DNA of 6,696 bases. Origin: Anaerolineae bacterium (GTDB lineage Bacteria; Chloroflexota; Anaerolineae; E26-bin7). Both the position numbers and the translations under genes were made by a program. The notes beneath the pieces are model-generated. The model worked only from the letters and a program-made list of their open reading frames with translations, had not been told where the DNA came from and ran no database searches. Below are positions 1 to 6,173 of this stretch, one piece after another (position 1 is the first letter of the stretch; the number at the start of each line of letters is the position of its first letter). The DNA lies in NCBI GenBank assembly GCA_029933115.1, contig JAOZOT010000155.1, positions 1-6,696 on the forward strand. Direction: 5' to 3'.

Positions 1-46
1 TAAGTTACCGCCAGTTCTGGGATATACCCCACAATGCAGGTGTCTA

Positions 47-75
47 TTGCAAGCCTGGTATAAATATGCTATAAT
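47..75 (+). promoter_or_regulatory. Predicted sigma-70-type promoter with extended -10
   Basis: A -35-like TTGCAA (47-52, four of six consensus bases) is separated by exactly 17 bases from a perfect TATAAT (70-75). The -10 box is preceded by TG at 67-68, which makes the extended form TGnTATAAT. The surroundings are AT-rich. Start of transcription is expected around 81-83. It is the best promoter seen upstream of the gene cluster, and no comparable one was noticed before gene 2 or gene 3. It could drive all three genes, though a long leader lies between it and gene 1. Confidence 0.55.
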
Positions 76-185
76 GATAGTAACCTAAATCAAGCTTCTT
101 TTGCAGGAGAGATAGCTTCCCACAAGCACATCAAAAATAGAGGCTTTTTATGGACAGATGGACTCTTAATGCAAGTCACCCACTT

Positions 186-203
186 AAGTGCACACCAGCA
201 CTT
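186..203 (+). repeat. Hairpin-forming inverted repeat, weak terminator or attenuator candidate
   Basis: AAGTGC (186-191) and GCACTT (198-203) are perfect reverse complements around a 6-base loop. The 3' arm runs into four T's (202-205). A 10-base palindrome CACTTAAGTG (181-190) overlaps the left arm, so two alternative pairings are possible. The stem is too short and the T run too brief for a confident Rho-independent terminator. Its place in the transcribed leader would suit a weak attenuator, but this is only inference. Confidence 0.25.
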
Positions 204-309
204 TTGTGAGGCTTCAGCACGCTATGTGATATAAGCGGCGAAGGGGCGCTCGGGAGATTTAAGGAGTTCTGGACGTCACAGGGGGGAGAGCATGTGCATT
301 TGGCCTGAG

Positions 310-327
310 CTCAATCGCGTGATTGAG
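310..327. repeat. Perfect 7-bp inverted repeat in the leader
   Basis: CTCAATC (310-316) and GATTGAG (321-327) are perfect reverse complements separated by GCGT. In RNA this is a 7-bp hairpin with a tetraloop. In DNA the 18-base dyad has the size of a site for a dimeric regulator. It lies about 135 bases before gene 1 and well downstream of the predicted promoter, which argues more for an RNA structure or a chance occurrence than for a classical operator. Confidence 0.25.
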
Positions 328-446
328 GAACCTCTTGGTGGCTTTTGGGAATACGGTCAATGCTACGCGGCATATAACTTGACATCGGCCAGTTAGGGGC
401 ACAGGTTTCCATGCCCTGAAGCTGGCTTTTGTTGTCTCTGGCGCAT

Positions 447-451
447 AGGAG
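447..451 (+). promoter_or_regulatory. Ribosome binding site that fixes the gene 1 start
   Basis: AGGAG ends 8 bases before the ATG at 460, an ideal distance. The alternative TTG at 454 is only 2 bases downstream of it and is therefore unlikely to be used. Confidence 0.75.
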
Positions 452-459
452 ACTTGCCG

Positions 460-1926
460 ATGAACGTTGAACAGATGGAACAGCAGTTCCACAAGCTGAA
501 AGAGCAGTGGGAAGCTGAAGAGATTGACGACGAGCAATTTGCAGCAGAATTAGAGAAGCTCCGGTTTCGGGACGAGCAGGGGCGACTTTGGAGGCTCGGC
601 GCCTCTACCGGTCGGTGGTATTTCGAGGAAGATGGGCGCTGGGTGCCGGGTGAACCGCCTCGTGAGTTTGAGAAGCCTCTTACCCCCCCAACGCCACCTC
701 CCGTTGGACCGCTTCCATCCTCTTTTCCAAAGGAAGTGCGGCTCCTGATTGGAGGGGCTCTCGTTGTCATTGTGCTAATTGTCGCCGGCATTTTGGCAAG
801 CCGGGGGTGGACTCCGGGACCTGCGACGCCTACTGTAGTAGCTTCGGCGGCCGCAACGGCCACACCGTCACCAACGGCCACGCCTGCTCAAACGCCAACA
901 GGCGCCCCATCCCCAACAGCACCACCTGTTCCAGTGCCGACAGATACTCCCTTACCAACCCTGAGCACAGAGACCTTTACGCCAACGCCAACAGACACGC
1001 TCACACCAACTCCAACAGCCACCGTAACCTCTATGCCAACATCAACAGACACGCCCACACCAACAAACACTCCCAAGCCGACTGTCGCGGGCAAAATCGC
1101 CTTCCCCGTCTTTGATCCCGAGCGGGGAACCTATGACATTTTCATCGCCAACGCCGATGGCACTGACCGCAAGAAGATCAAAGAAGAAGCGAGTCAACCC
1201 TGTCTCAGCCCTGATGGAAATGAGATAACCTACCGTTCCTGGCGCAGCGACAAAAGAGGGTTGATAGTAGCTCGCACCTCTGGCGAGGACATCTGGCGCA
1301 TTACCACCCACTCCGAAGCATCTCGTCCAAGTGTCTCAGCAGGGAGGACTGTCTACTATTTCGGGTCTGGCGGGCCAGTGCACATTTACCTGACCCAAGG
1401 CAGCGGAGAGCCCCAGGTGATCCGGTGGGGAGATCAGCTCCAGCCCATATCTGGCAAGTCTCCGGCCTGGGTGTCTGGAGAACGCCTGGTCTACAGGGGC
1501 TGTGTAGGCGCCAATTGCGGCCTCTACCTGACCGACGGCGTGTACGATGGGACAGGCATCACCCAGCTCACCTATGACACCAGTGACACAAATCCTGAAG
1601 CCTCGCCCGATGGGAAAAAGATCGCTTTCATGTCCCGACGTGATGGCAATTGGGAAATCTATGTAATGGACCTTGATACTCACGAGATAAAGCGGTTGAC
1701 CAACAACGGAGCCAACGATGGCCTGCCAATTTGGTCGCCGGATGGTCGGACCATTGCTTTCGCTTCGGACCGGAGCGGAGAGTGGGCTATCTGGGCCATG
1801 AGCCCCGATGGCTCTAACCAGCGGATGCTCTTTCCTCTCGAAGGCTCTCTACATGGGTACGTCCGGGAGGCGCCATTGCATGAGAGAGGTGGGTGGGAGG
1901 AGGAGCGACTTTCTTGGAGTCCCTGA
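460..1926 (+). CDS. Membrane-anchored PD40/TolB-like six-bladed propeller protein
   Basis: Product of 488 residues. Residues 4-34 form a charged helical hairpin reminiscent of SHOCT modules. Residues 38-67 form a small strand-rich motif (DEQGRLWRLG, GRWYFEEDGRWV). A Pro-rich stretch leads to one transmembrane helix (about 94-114), then a Thr/Pro linker (about 118-208) and a propeller (211-488). Blade signatures include CLSPDG, ASPDGKKIAF, EIYVMDLD, IWSPDGRTIAFASD and AIWAMSPDG, the PD40/TolB pattern. Six blades can be counted, with the C-terminal LSWSP completed by the first strand GKIAF. Expected topology is N-terminus inside and propeller outside, where it probably binds a ligand or protein; no catalytic residues are apparent. 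An in-frame TTG at 454 is only 2 bases from AGGAG, whereas ATG 460 is 8 bases away, so 460 is chosen. It is followed 50 bases later by the CHAT gene and is probably co-transcribed with it. The molecular target is unknown. Confidence 0.9.
   Translation: MNVEQMEQQFHKLKEQWEAEEIDDEQFAAELEKLRFRDEQGRLWRLGASTGRWYFEEDGRWVPGEPPREFEKPLTPPTPPPVGPLPSSFPKEVRLLIGGALVVIVLIVAGILASRGWTPGPATPTVVASAAATATPSPTATPAQTPTGAPSPTAPPVPVPTDTPLPTLSTETFTPTPTDTLTPTPTATVTSMPTSTDTPTPTNTPKPTVAGKIAFPVFDPERGTYDIFIANADGTDRKKIKEEASQPCLSPDGNEITYRSWRSDKRGLIVARTSGEDIWRITTHSEASRPSVSAGRTVYYFGSGGPVHIYLTQGSGEPQVIRWGDQLQPISGKSPAWVSGERLVYRGCVGANCGLYLTDGVYDGTGITQLTYDTSDTNPEASPDGKKIAFMSRRDGNWEIYVMDLDTHEIKRLTNNGANDGLPIWSPDGRTIAFASDRSGEWAIWAMSPDGSNQRMLFPLEGSLHGYVREAPLHERGGWEEERLSWSP
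739..801 (+). other. Transmembrane helix coding segment of gene 1
   Basis: Residues 94-114 are almost entirely Leu, Ile, Val, Ala and Gly, flanked by Lys91/Arg94 on the N-terminal side and Arg115 after it. This is an internal signal-anchor, not a cleavable signal peptide, because about 90 hydrophilic residues precede it. The charge balance weakly favours an inside N-terminus and an outside C-terminus. Confidence 0.85.
850..1083 (+). repeat. Thr-Pro-rich low-complexity linker in gene 1
   Basis: Residues about 131-208 are built of TPT, TPTPT and TDTP motifs encoded by recurring ACN-CCN-ACN codons, giving an irregular short-period DNA repeat. Such Thr/Pro stalks typically space an extracytoplasmic domain from the membrane and can be O-glycosylated. 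The opposite-strand reading frames here (Val/Gly-rich) are artefacts of this periodicity. Confidence 0.85.
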
Positions 1927-1966
1927 AATTGAAAGGCAATGTAGAGCCTTCCTGAATTCGAAAGGC

Positions 1967-1971
1967 GAGGG
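1967..1971 (+). promoter_or_regulatory. Ribosome binding site of the CHAT gene
   Basis: GAGGG lies 5 bases before ATG 1977 and supports that start over the in-frame ATG at 1992. The 50-base gap after gene 1 has a 5-bp AAGGC/GCCTT hairpin (1933-1950) without a T run, so no terminator separates the genes. Confidence 0.65.
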
Positions 1972-1976
1972 TAAAG

Positions 1977-4900
1977 ATGAATGCACAAGAAATGACAAGC
2001 CAGGAATTCAAGGTGACAATGGGAGAAACGGTAGAGGGAATAGAATATCCCGTTCGTGTAAGCTCTCCCGCCGGTTCAGCAAGCGGAGTGTTTATTTTGC
2101 CCTTTTCGGTGGATCAAATCGAGCAAGCGTTACAGAACTTTCGTCAAAATATTCCTTTGGGCCGTTATCGGAGAAGGAGAATGAGAGGAGTTCAGTTTGA
2201 CGAACTCTCCCCAGAAGGATTCGGCAGTGCTATGTTTCGAGCTTTGTTCAAGGACGAGGTACTGGCTCTCTATCGTGAAAGTTTATCAATGGCCGGAAAG
2301 CCAGGTACGCCCAATCGAATGCCTGTCAAGCTTAACATCGCGGCGCGGCAACTAGCCCGCCTGCCGTGGGAACTCTTGTATGATCCTGAGATAGACGAGT
2401 TCCTCAGCTTTGGTAAAGAGACACCGGTTATCCGTTTCGTTGACAGGAAACCAAGACCATACACCTTTGATCCCCCTCTACGTGTCCTTTTGGTGAGTGC
2501 TAACCCCGCTGATACTCCGCGGCTGAATCTGGACCGCGAGAGGGGAGTCATTGGAGAGGCCCTCGGCACCCTGAAGAGAGAAGGCAAAGTCAGAATAGAC
2601 CACTTATTTGGAGCAACTATTCCCGAGCTGCGTAGCAAGGTTAGGAACTATGAGCCCCATTTGGTTCATTTCATGGGACATGGTCAAGTCAATCTTTTAT
2701 GGTTAGAAGACAGAGAAGGAAAAGGTTTGTCCCTGGCAGAAAGTAGCCTGGGGATCATTCTACGCAACGCGTCCTCGTTGCGGCTGGTGGTGCTCAACGC
2801 TTGTGAAACGGCCCGGCCTGCCGACTCGGAAAAAAGATTGGGGCTGGCCCACGGACTGGCGCGGAGGGGGGTGCCGGCCATCGTGGCTATGCAATTTGGA
2901 ATCTCTGATGAGGCAGCCTGTGAATTTGCCGGGGAGTTTTATCGAGTGCTGGCAGAAGGGTTCGGAGTGGATGAAGCAGTTATGTGGGGGCGGATCGCCG
3001 TGCACAACATGCCCAGTGACAGTATAGAACCCAGTGACAGTATAGAATGGGTTACCCCTGTACTCTATATGCAGGCTCAAGAGAGACGGATATTTGATGA
3101 CCTTTTGAGGGAAAGACCCAGGGTAGAAGCGGTGGATGAACGGGCAATGAGGAAAAAGGAGCGAGCGGAGGAGTTAAAGAAACGGTTACAAATTCACGAG
3201 CGTAATTTGGGGCGCCTGGAGACCCAGAAAGCCAAGTTCGGAATGATGGTTCCCGTCCACATAGAGAATGCAATTGACGAAGAAAAAGCGGCTATCAAGC
3301 AGATCTGGGAAGAGTTAAATCAGTTGGGTGTGGATGAGGAGGCGGAAAAGCTGCGGGAGAAACCTGTTGTAGAATCCCCAGGCGCCTACCGGGAGGATGC
3401 GGTCGTAGATGTGAAAGAGCGGCTGGCAGGTGTCGTAGTGATGGAAGAGGAGCCCTTAGTAAGCGTTCACCTAGACCCTCAATTGCTGGAGCAAGTCCAG
3501 ACCTACTACGAGCAAGGATTGCAACACTTCGAGGAGGGTGAGTGGGCTCAGGCGCTTGCTTTTCTCGAGGACGCGCAGCGGTTAGCCCCGGATTATGAGG
3601 ACGTGCAACGCCTAGTTAGAACGGCACGTGAGGAACTGATCAAGCAGGAAATGGAGCGTCGTAGACAGGAAAAGTTGGCTGCTCTTTACAATCAAGCGCT
3701 CACACACTGCGACGAAAAACGTTGGCAGGCAGCCGTGGATCTTTTCAACGAGATCCTGGACATTGACCCGAACTACAAAGATGTCAAAGCACGGGCCGAA
3801 GAAGCGAGACGGGCTCACGTGCGGCAGTTGGCAGAAGAACGGACACGTTTACAGTTGGAGACACTTTACCAACGGGCCCAAAAGTTTCTAGCAGACGAGG
3901 ATTGGGAACGAGCTGTGGGGCTGCTTGAGCAATTGGTCCGCATTGATCGAAACTACGCTGATGCTCTAGACCAGCTAAGTGAAGCACGGCGGCAGAAGCG
4001 ACTTGCCGAACTTTATAGGAGAGGGGAGGAAGCCTTTGCTGCTCAGAACTGGGAGCAGGCTGTGGCTAACTTTGGAGAAGCCTTTGCTATTGACGAGTCT
4101 TATAAGGATGTGGAGGAAAAACTCGAACAAGCCCGCCAACAGCAGCGCTGGGATGCTTTATATCAAGAGGGGCTGGAGTATCTGGAGGCAGAGCGCTGGG
4201 ACGAAGCGGTTGAGGCTCTCAAAGAGGTGCCACCCGATCAAAAACGCCGGAAGGACGCTGAAGTAGCAAGGTGGTACGCCGAAGGGCGACAGTACGCTGC
4301 CCGGGGGGAATGGGAATCAGCCTTGGCCCGGTTTGAAAAGGTCATTGAGGAAAACCCCGGCTACCGAGACGTCACGGAACAGCTACAGGAAGCAAAACGG
4401 CAGAAACGACTCAATGACCTTTATACCGAAGGGCTGAAATGGATGGAAGCACGAGAGTGGCGCCAGGCCATCCGCGCTTTTGAGCAGGTGGCCCGGGAGG
4501 CGCCGCACTACTGTGACGTTCAGAGCCAACTGGCCCAGGCCAGGGAAGAAGCCGAACTGGCCGAACGCTACGCCAGTGGGAAGCGTTTCTTCGACCTGGG
4601 GCGCTGGAGTGAGGCCATCCGGGATTTCCAGTCTATTGTCCGGATCCGCCCAGACTACTCTGACGCTCAAAAAATGCTGGAGCAGGCGATGCGGCAGCGG
4701 GAATTGGCCGAATTGTATGCCGAGGGAATGTCTCGTTCGGCTCGGGGGCAGTGGCCGGAAGCTATTGCTGCCTTTGAAAGACTCGTGGTCATGGCCCCTG
4801 ATTACCGTGACGCTGCCAGGCAGTTGGATGAGGCGCAGAAGAAGCAACTGTTGATCAGCGCTTATAAGCGAGGAACGGCTTGCCACAAGCAAGAAGATTG

Positions 4901-6173
4901 GGCCGGAGCCATCCACTACCTGGAGCAAGTGGTGGAATTGGATCAGAACTATCGGGACGCGGCCAAGCAATTGGCGGAGGCCAGGGAACGGAAATGGCTG
5001 GCCGACGCCTACGCTGAAGCCGGGAAACTGATGGAAGCGGGGCAATGGGAAGAGGCCATAACACACCTCCAGCAAATCCGGGAAAAAGACCCCCACTATC
5101 GGGATGTCTCTGCGTTGCTGGCAAAGGCCAGGGAGCAGAAATGGCTGGCCGACGCCTACGCTGAGGCAAAAACACTGCTGGAAGCGGAACAGTGGGAAGA
5201 TGCAGCTACACAACTCCGGCAAGTCCTGAGCAAAGATTCCCGCTATCAGGATGCCTCTGCATTGCTGGCGGAGGCGCAACGCCAGCAGCAACTGGCAATG
5301 CTATACGCAGCAGCGAGTCGGGCCTATGAGGAGGGGCGCTGGACGGAAGCCATCGAAAAGTTCCAACAGATTATGGCCAAAGACACCAACTACCGCGATG
5401 TCCGGGCAAAGTTGGAAGAGGCGCAGCGACAACAGGAGCTGGAGAAGGATTATAAGCGGGGAATGGCCCGCTTTGAGCAAGGTGACTGGGAGGGAGCCAT
5501 CTCGGCACTGGAGGCGGTTGTAGAAAAAGAGTCCGACTACGAAGATGCTTTTGTCAAACTGAGCGAGGCGAGGCGGCAACAGACGTTGGCCGGCCATTAT
5601 GCCGAAGGCGAACAATACGTGGCCGAAGAGCGTTGGGACAAGGCCATCGCTGCTTTTGAGAGTGTTGTGAGCATTGACCCGCAGTACCGAGATGTAGAGG
5701 ATCGCCTGCGTGAGGCCAACGAGCAGAAAACATTGGCCGCGTTGTACGCTGCCGGAGAGAAACACCTGGCGAGTGAAGAGTGGGAGCAGGCGGCAGAATG
5801 CTTCCGTCGAGTTCAAGAAATTGAAAAAGGATACAAAGATGTCTCTAAGAAGCTGGAGGAAGCAGAGCGCGAGTGCACTCTAAAGAGCCTCTACGATCAG
5901 GGAATGCGATTCTTTAACAAGGGTAAGTGGTCTGAGGCACTGGAGTCATGGGACGAATTAGTGGCCATAAAGCCAGATTACCGTGATGTAGCGACTAAAG
6001 TTGAGGAAGCCAGGCAACGTGAGATTGAGCGGTTGCGCCAGGAAGCACATGAATGCGAGAAGGAGGAAGAGTGGGAGAAAGCCGTTGAGATTTGGGAGCG
6101 TATTGAGCAGCTTAAAGCCAAGGCCGATCCGCAAGGAGGTGATGCTGATGAAGACACAAGACGCGGATTTTAG
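1977..6173 (+). CDS. CHAT-domain caspase-like protein with 17-unit TPR-like array
   Basis: Product of 1398 residues, with no signal peptide or membrane segment, so probably cytoplasmic. Residues about 15-366 form a full CHAT domain (caspase-HetF-associated-with-TPRs, clan CD peptidase fold). It contains the usual LPWELLYDP (129-137), the catalytic His in HFMGHG (His235) and the catalytic Cys in VVLNACETA (Cys276). Both residues are present, so it may be an active cysteine peptidase. Residues about 385-460 are a charged helical connector with the motif RNLGRLETQKAKFG. Residues 507-1350 hold 17 TPR-like units, followed by a degenerate unit and an acidic tail. TPR arrays in CHAT proteins usually sense partners or gate the protease; here CHAT is N-terminal, the reverse of the order in TPR-CHAT proteins such as Csx29. 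It sits 50 bases after the propeller gene and overlaps gene 3. Substrate and trigger are unknown, and a scaffold role is possible. Confidence 0.93.
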   Translation: MNAQEMTSQEFKVTMGETVEGIEYPVRVSSPAGSASGVFILPFSVDQIEQALQNFRQNIPLGRYRRRRMRGVQFDELSPEGFGSAMFRALFKDEVLALYRESLSMAGKPGTPNRMPVKLNIAARQLARLPWELLYDPEIDEFLSFGKETPVIRFVDRKPRPYTFDPPLRVLLVSANPADTPRLNLDRERGVIGEALGTLKREGKVRIDHLFGATIPELRSKVRNYEPHLVHFMGHGQVNLLWLEDREGKGLSLAESSLGIILRNASSLRLVVLNACETARPADSEKRLGLAHGLARRGVPAIVAMQFGISDEAACEFAGEFYRVLAEGFGVDEAVMWGRIAVHNMPSDSIEPSDSIEWVTPVLYMQAQERRIFDDLLRERPRVEAVDERAMRKKERAEELKKRLQIHERNLGRLETQKAKFGMMVPVHIENAIDEEKAAIKQIWEELNQLGVDEEAEKLREKPVVESPGAYREDAVVDVKERLAGVVVMEEEPLVSVHLDPQLLEQVQTYYEQGLQHFEEGEWAQALAFLEDAQRLAPDYEDVQRLVRTAREELIKQEMERRRQEKLAALYNQALTHCDEKRWQAAVDLFNEILDIDPNYKDVKARAEEARRAHVRQLAEERTRLQLETLYQRAQKFLADEDWERAVGLLEQLVRIDRNYADALDQLSEARRQKRLAELYRRGEEAFAAQNWEQAVANFGEAFAIDESYKDVEEKLEQARQQQRWDALYQEGLEYLEAERWDEAVEALKEVPPDQKRRKDAEVARWYAEGRQYAARGEWESALARFEKVIEENPGYRDVTEQLQEAKRQKRLNDLYTEGLKWMEAREWRQAIRAFEQVAREAPHYCDVQSQLAQAREEAELAERYASGKRFFDLGRWSEAIRDFQSIVRIRPDYSDAQKMLEQAMRQRELAELYAEGMSRSARGQWPEAIAAFERLVVMAPDYRDAARQLDEAQKKQLLISAYKRGTACHKQEDWAGAIHYLEQVVELDQNYRDAAKQLAEARERKWLADAYAEAGKLMEAGQWEEAITHLQQIREKDPHYRDVSALLAKAREQKWLADAYAEAKTLLEAEQWEDAATQLRQVLSKDSRYQDASALLAEAQRQQQLAMLYAAASRAYEEGRWTEAIEKFQQIMAKDTNYRDVRAKLEEAQRQQELEKDYKRGMARFEQGDWEGAISALEAVVEKESDYEDAFVKLSEARRQQTLAGHYAEGEQYVAEERWDKAIAAFESVVSIDPQYRDVEDRLREANEQKTLAALYAAGEKHLASEEWEQAAECFRRVQEIEKGYKDVSKKLEEAERECTLKSLYDQGMRFFNKGKWSEALESWDELVAIKPDYRDVATKVEEARQREIERLRQEAHECEKEEEWEKAVEIWERIEQLKAKADPQGGDADEDTRRGF
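3012..3047 (+). repeat. Perfect tandem 18-bp duplication inside the CHAT domain
   Basis: CCCAGTGACAGTATAGAA occurs twice back to back (3012-3029 and 3030-3047) and encodes PSDSIE twice (residues 346-357). It falls between the helix ending GRIAVHNM and the final CHAT strand beginning WVTPVLYM. The two copies are identical at every base, suggesting a recent in-frame slippage event. Confidence 0.95.
3159..3326 (+). other. Charged helical connector with LE.Q.A..G module (gene 2)
   Basis: Residues about 395-450 of the CHAT protein read as two helices around a short turn: first helix with IHERNLGRLETQKAKFG, then MVPVHIENAIDEE and IKQIWEEL. I recall closely similar 50-residue modules in Chloroflexota and cyanobacterial multidomain signalling proteins, where they sit between a catalytic domain and its neighbours. 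No formal family name is claimed. It may be an adaptor or a coiled-coil spacer. Confidence 0.5.
3495..6026 (+). repeat. Array of 17 TPR-like units (mostly 49 residues, 147 bp)
   Basis: Unit starts fall at residues 507, 567, 627, 676, 725, 763, 812, 861, 910, 959, 1008, 1057, 1106, 1155, 1204, 1253 and 1302. Numbering within a unit, Tyr5, Trp17, Ala20 and Asp36 occur in all 17. Tyr34 occurs in 16 and is Arg in unit 5. The first 34 positions match a canonical TPR (often Gly8, Ala20 and Pro32). The rest is a charged helical extension without proline that probably runs into helix A of the next unit. Units 1 and 2 are 60 residues, unit 5 is 38 and the others are 49. A degenerate unit without the extension follows from about 1350. 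Confidence 0.9.
4991..5164 (+). repeat. Most similar neighbouring repeat units (11 and 12)
   Basis: A 27-base stretch at 4991-5017 is repeated identically at 5138-5164, exactly one 147-bp unit later, spanning the boundary of each unit. At protein level units 11 and 12 share 29 of 49 residues, including LADAYAEA at both starts. This is the clearest trace of recent unit duplication or gene conversion in the array. Confidence 0.85.
6133..6143 (+). promoter_or_regulatory. Near-complete Shine-Dalgarno for gene 3, inside gene 2
   Basis: AAGGAGGTGAT matches 11 consecutive bases of the complement of the 16S rRNA 3' end (known sequence GGATCACCTCCTTT). Its GGAGG core ends 8 bases before ATG 6148 and only 2 before ATG 6142, which makes 6148 the preferred start. 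Being embedded in the last codons of gene 2, it suggests coupled translation or reinitiation. Confidence 0.85.

Larger units (their letters stand above)
1..459. other. Non-coding leader upstream of gene 1
   Basis: No convincing protein gene was found on either strand. The stretch holds a strong-looking promoter near its left end, two short inverted repeats, a lone TTGACA hexamer at 379-384 with no acceptable -10 partner, and two mini-ORFs: 150-209 (19 codons) and 292-396 (34 codons, beginning MCIWPELNRV). The second has a purine-rich run only 3 bases before its ATG, so its ribosome site is poorly spaced. If transcription starts just after 75, gene 1 has an unusually long 5' leader of roughly 370 bases, enough room for RNA-level control, but no known riboswitch was recognised. 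Any upstream gene must end before or very near base 1. The antisense ORFs overlapping this region look like chance or shadows of gene 1. Confidence 0.6.

Noticed and set aside
150..209. 19-codon ORF with an AGAGG 6 bases upstream
   Set aside because: It is too short to judge, no conservation can be tested here, and it overlaps the 186-203 inverted repeat.
379..384. Perfect -35 hexamer TTGACA close to gene 1
   Set aside because: At 16 to 18 bases downstream there are only ACAGGT, CAGGTT or AGGTTT, which do not resemble a -10 box.
292..396. 34-codon ORF in the leader
   Set aside because: The purine run is only 3 bases from the ATG, the peptide shows no recognisable feature, and it is short enough to arise by chance. 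It is kept only as a possibility in the leader entry.
393..881. Minus-strand open frame of 162 codons across the start of gene 1
   Set aside because: Its Ser/Arg-rich product is the mirror of the charged and Pro/Thr-rich codons of gene 1, whose domains and ribosome site are convincing.
1933..1950. Possible terminator between genes 1 and 2
   Set aside because: The AAGGC/GCCTT stem is only 5 bp with an 8-base loop and no following T run.
4383..5291. Long open frame on the minus strand (302 codons)
   Set aside because: It lies wholly within the gene 2 TPR array. The 147-bp in-frame repetition and biased codons keep the opposite frame open, and its translation is a low-quality Leu/Pro/Phe-rich repeat. 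It is a shadow.
3495..6026. CRISPR-like or satellite DNA reading of the 147-bp periodicity
   Set aside because: The period is explained by protein units with conserved Tyr, Trp, Ala and Asp positions. DNA identity between units is mostly low, and there are no spacers.
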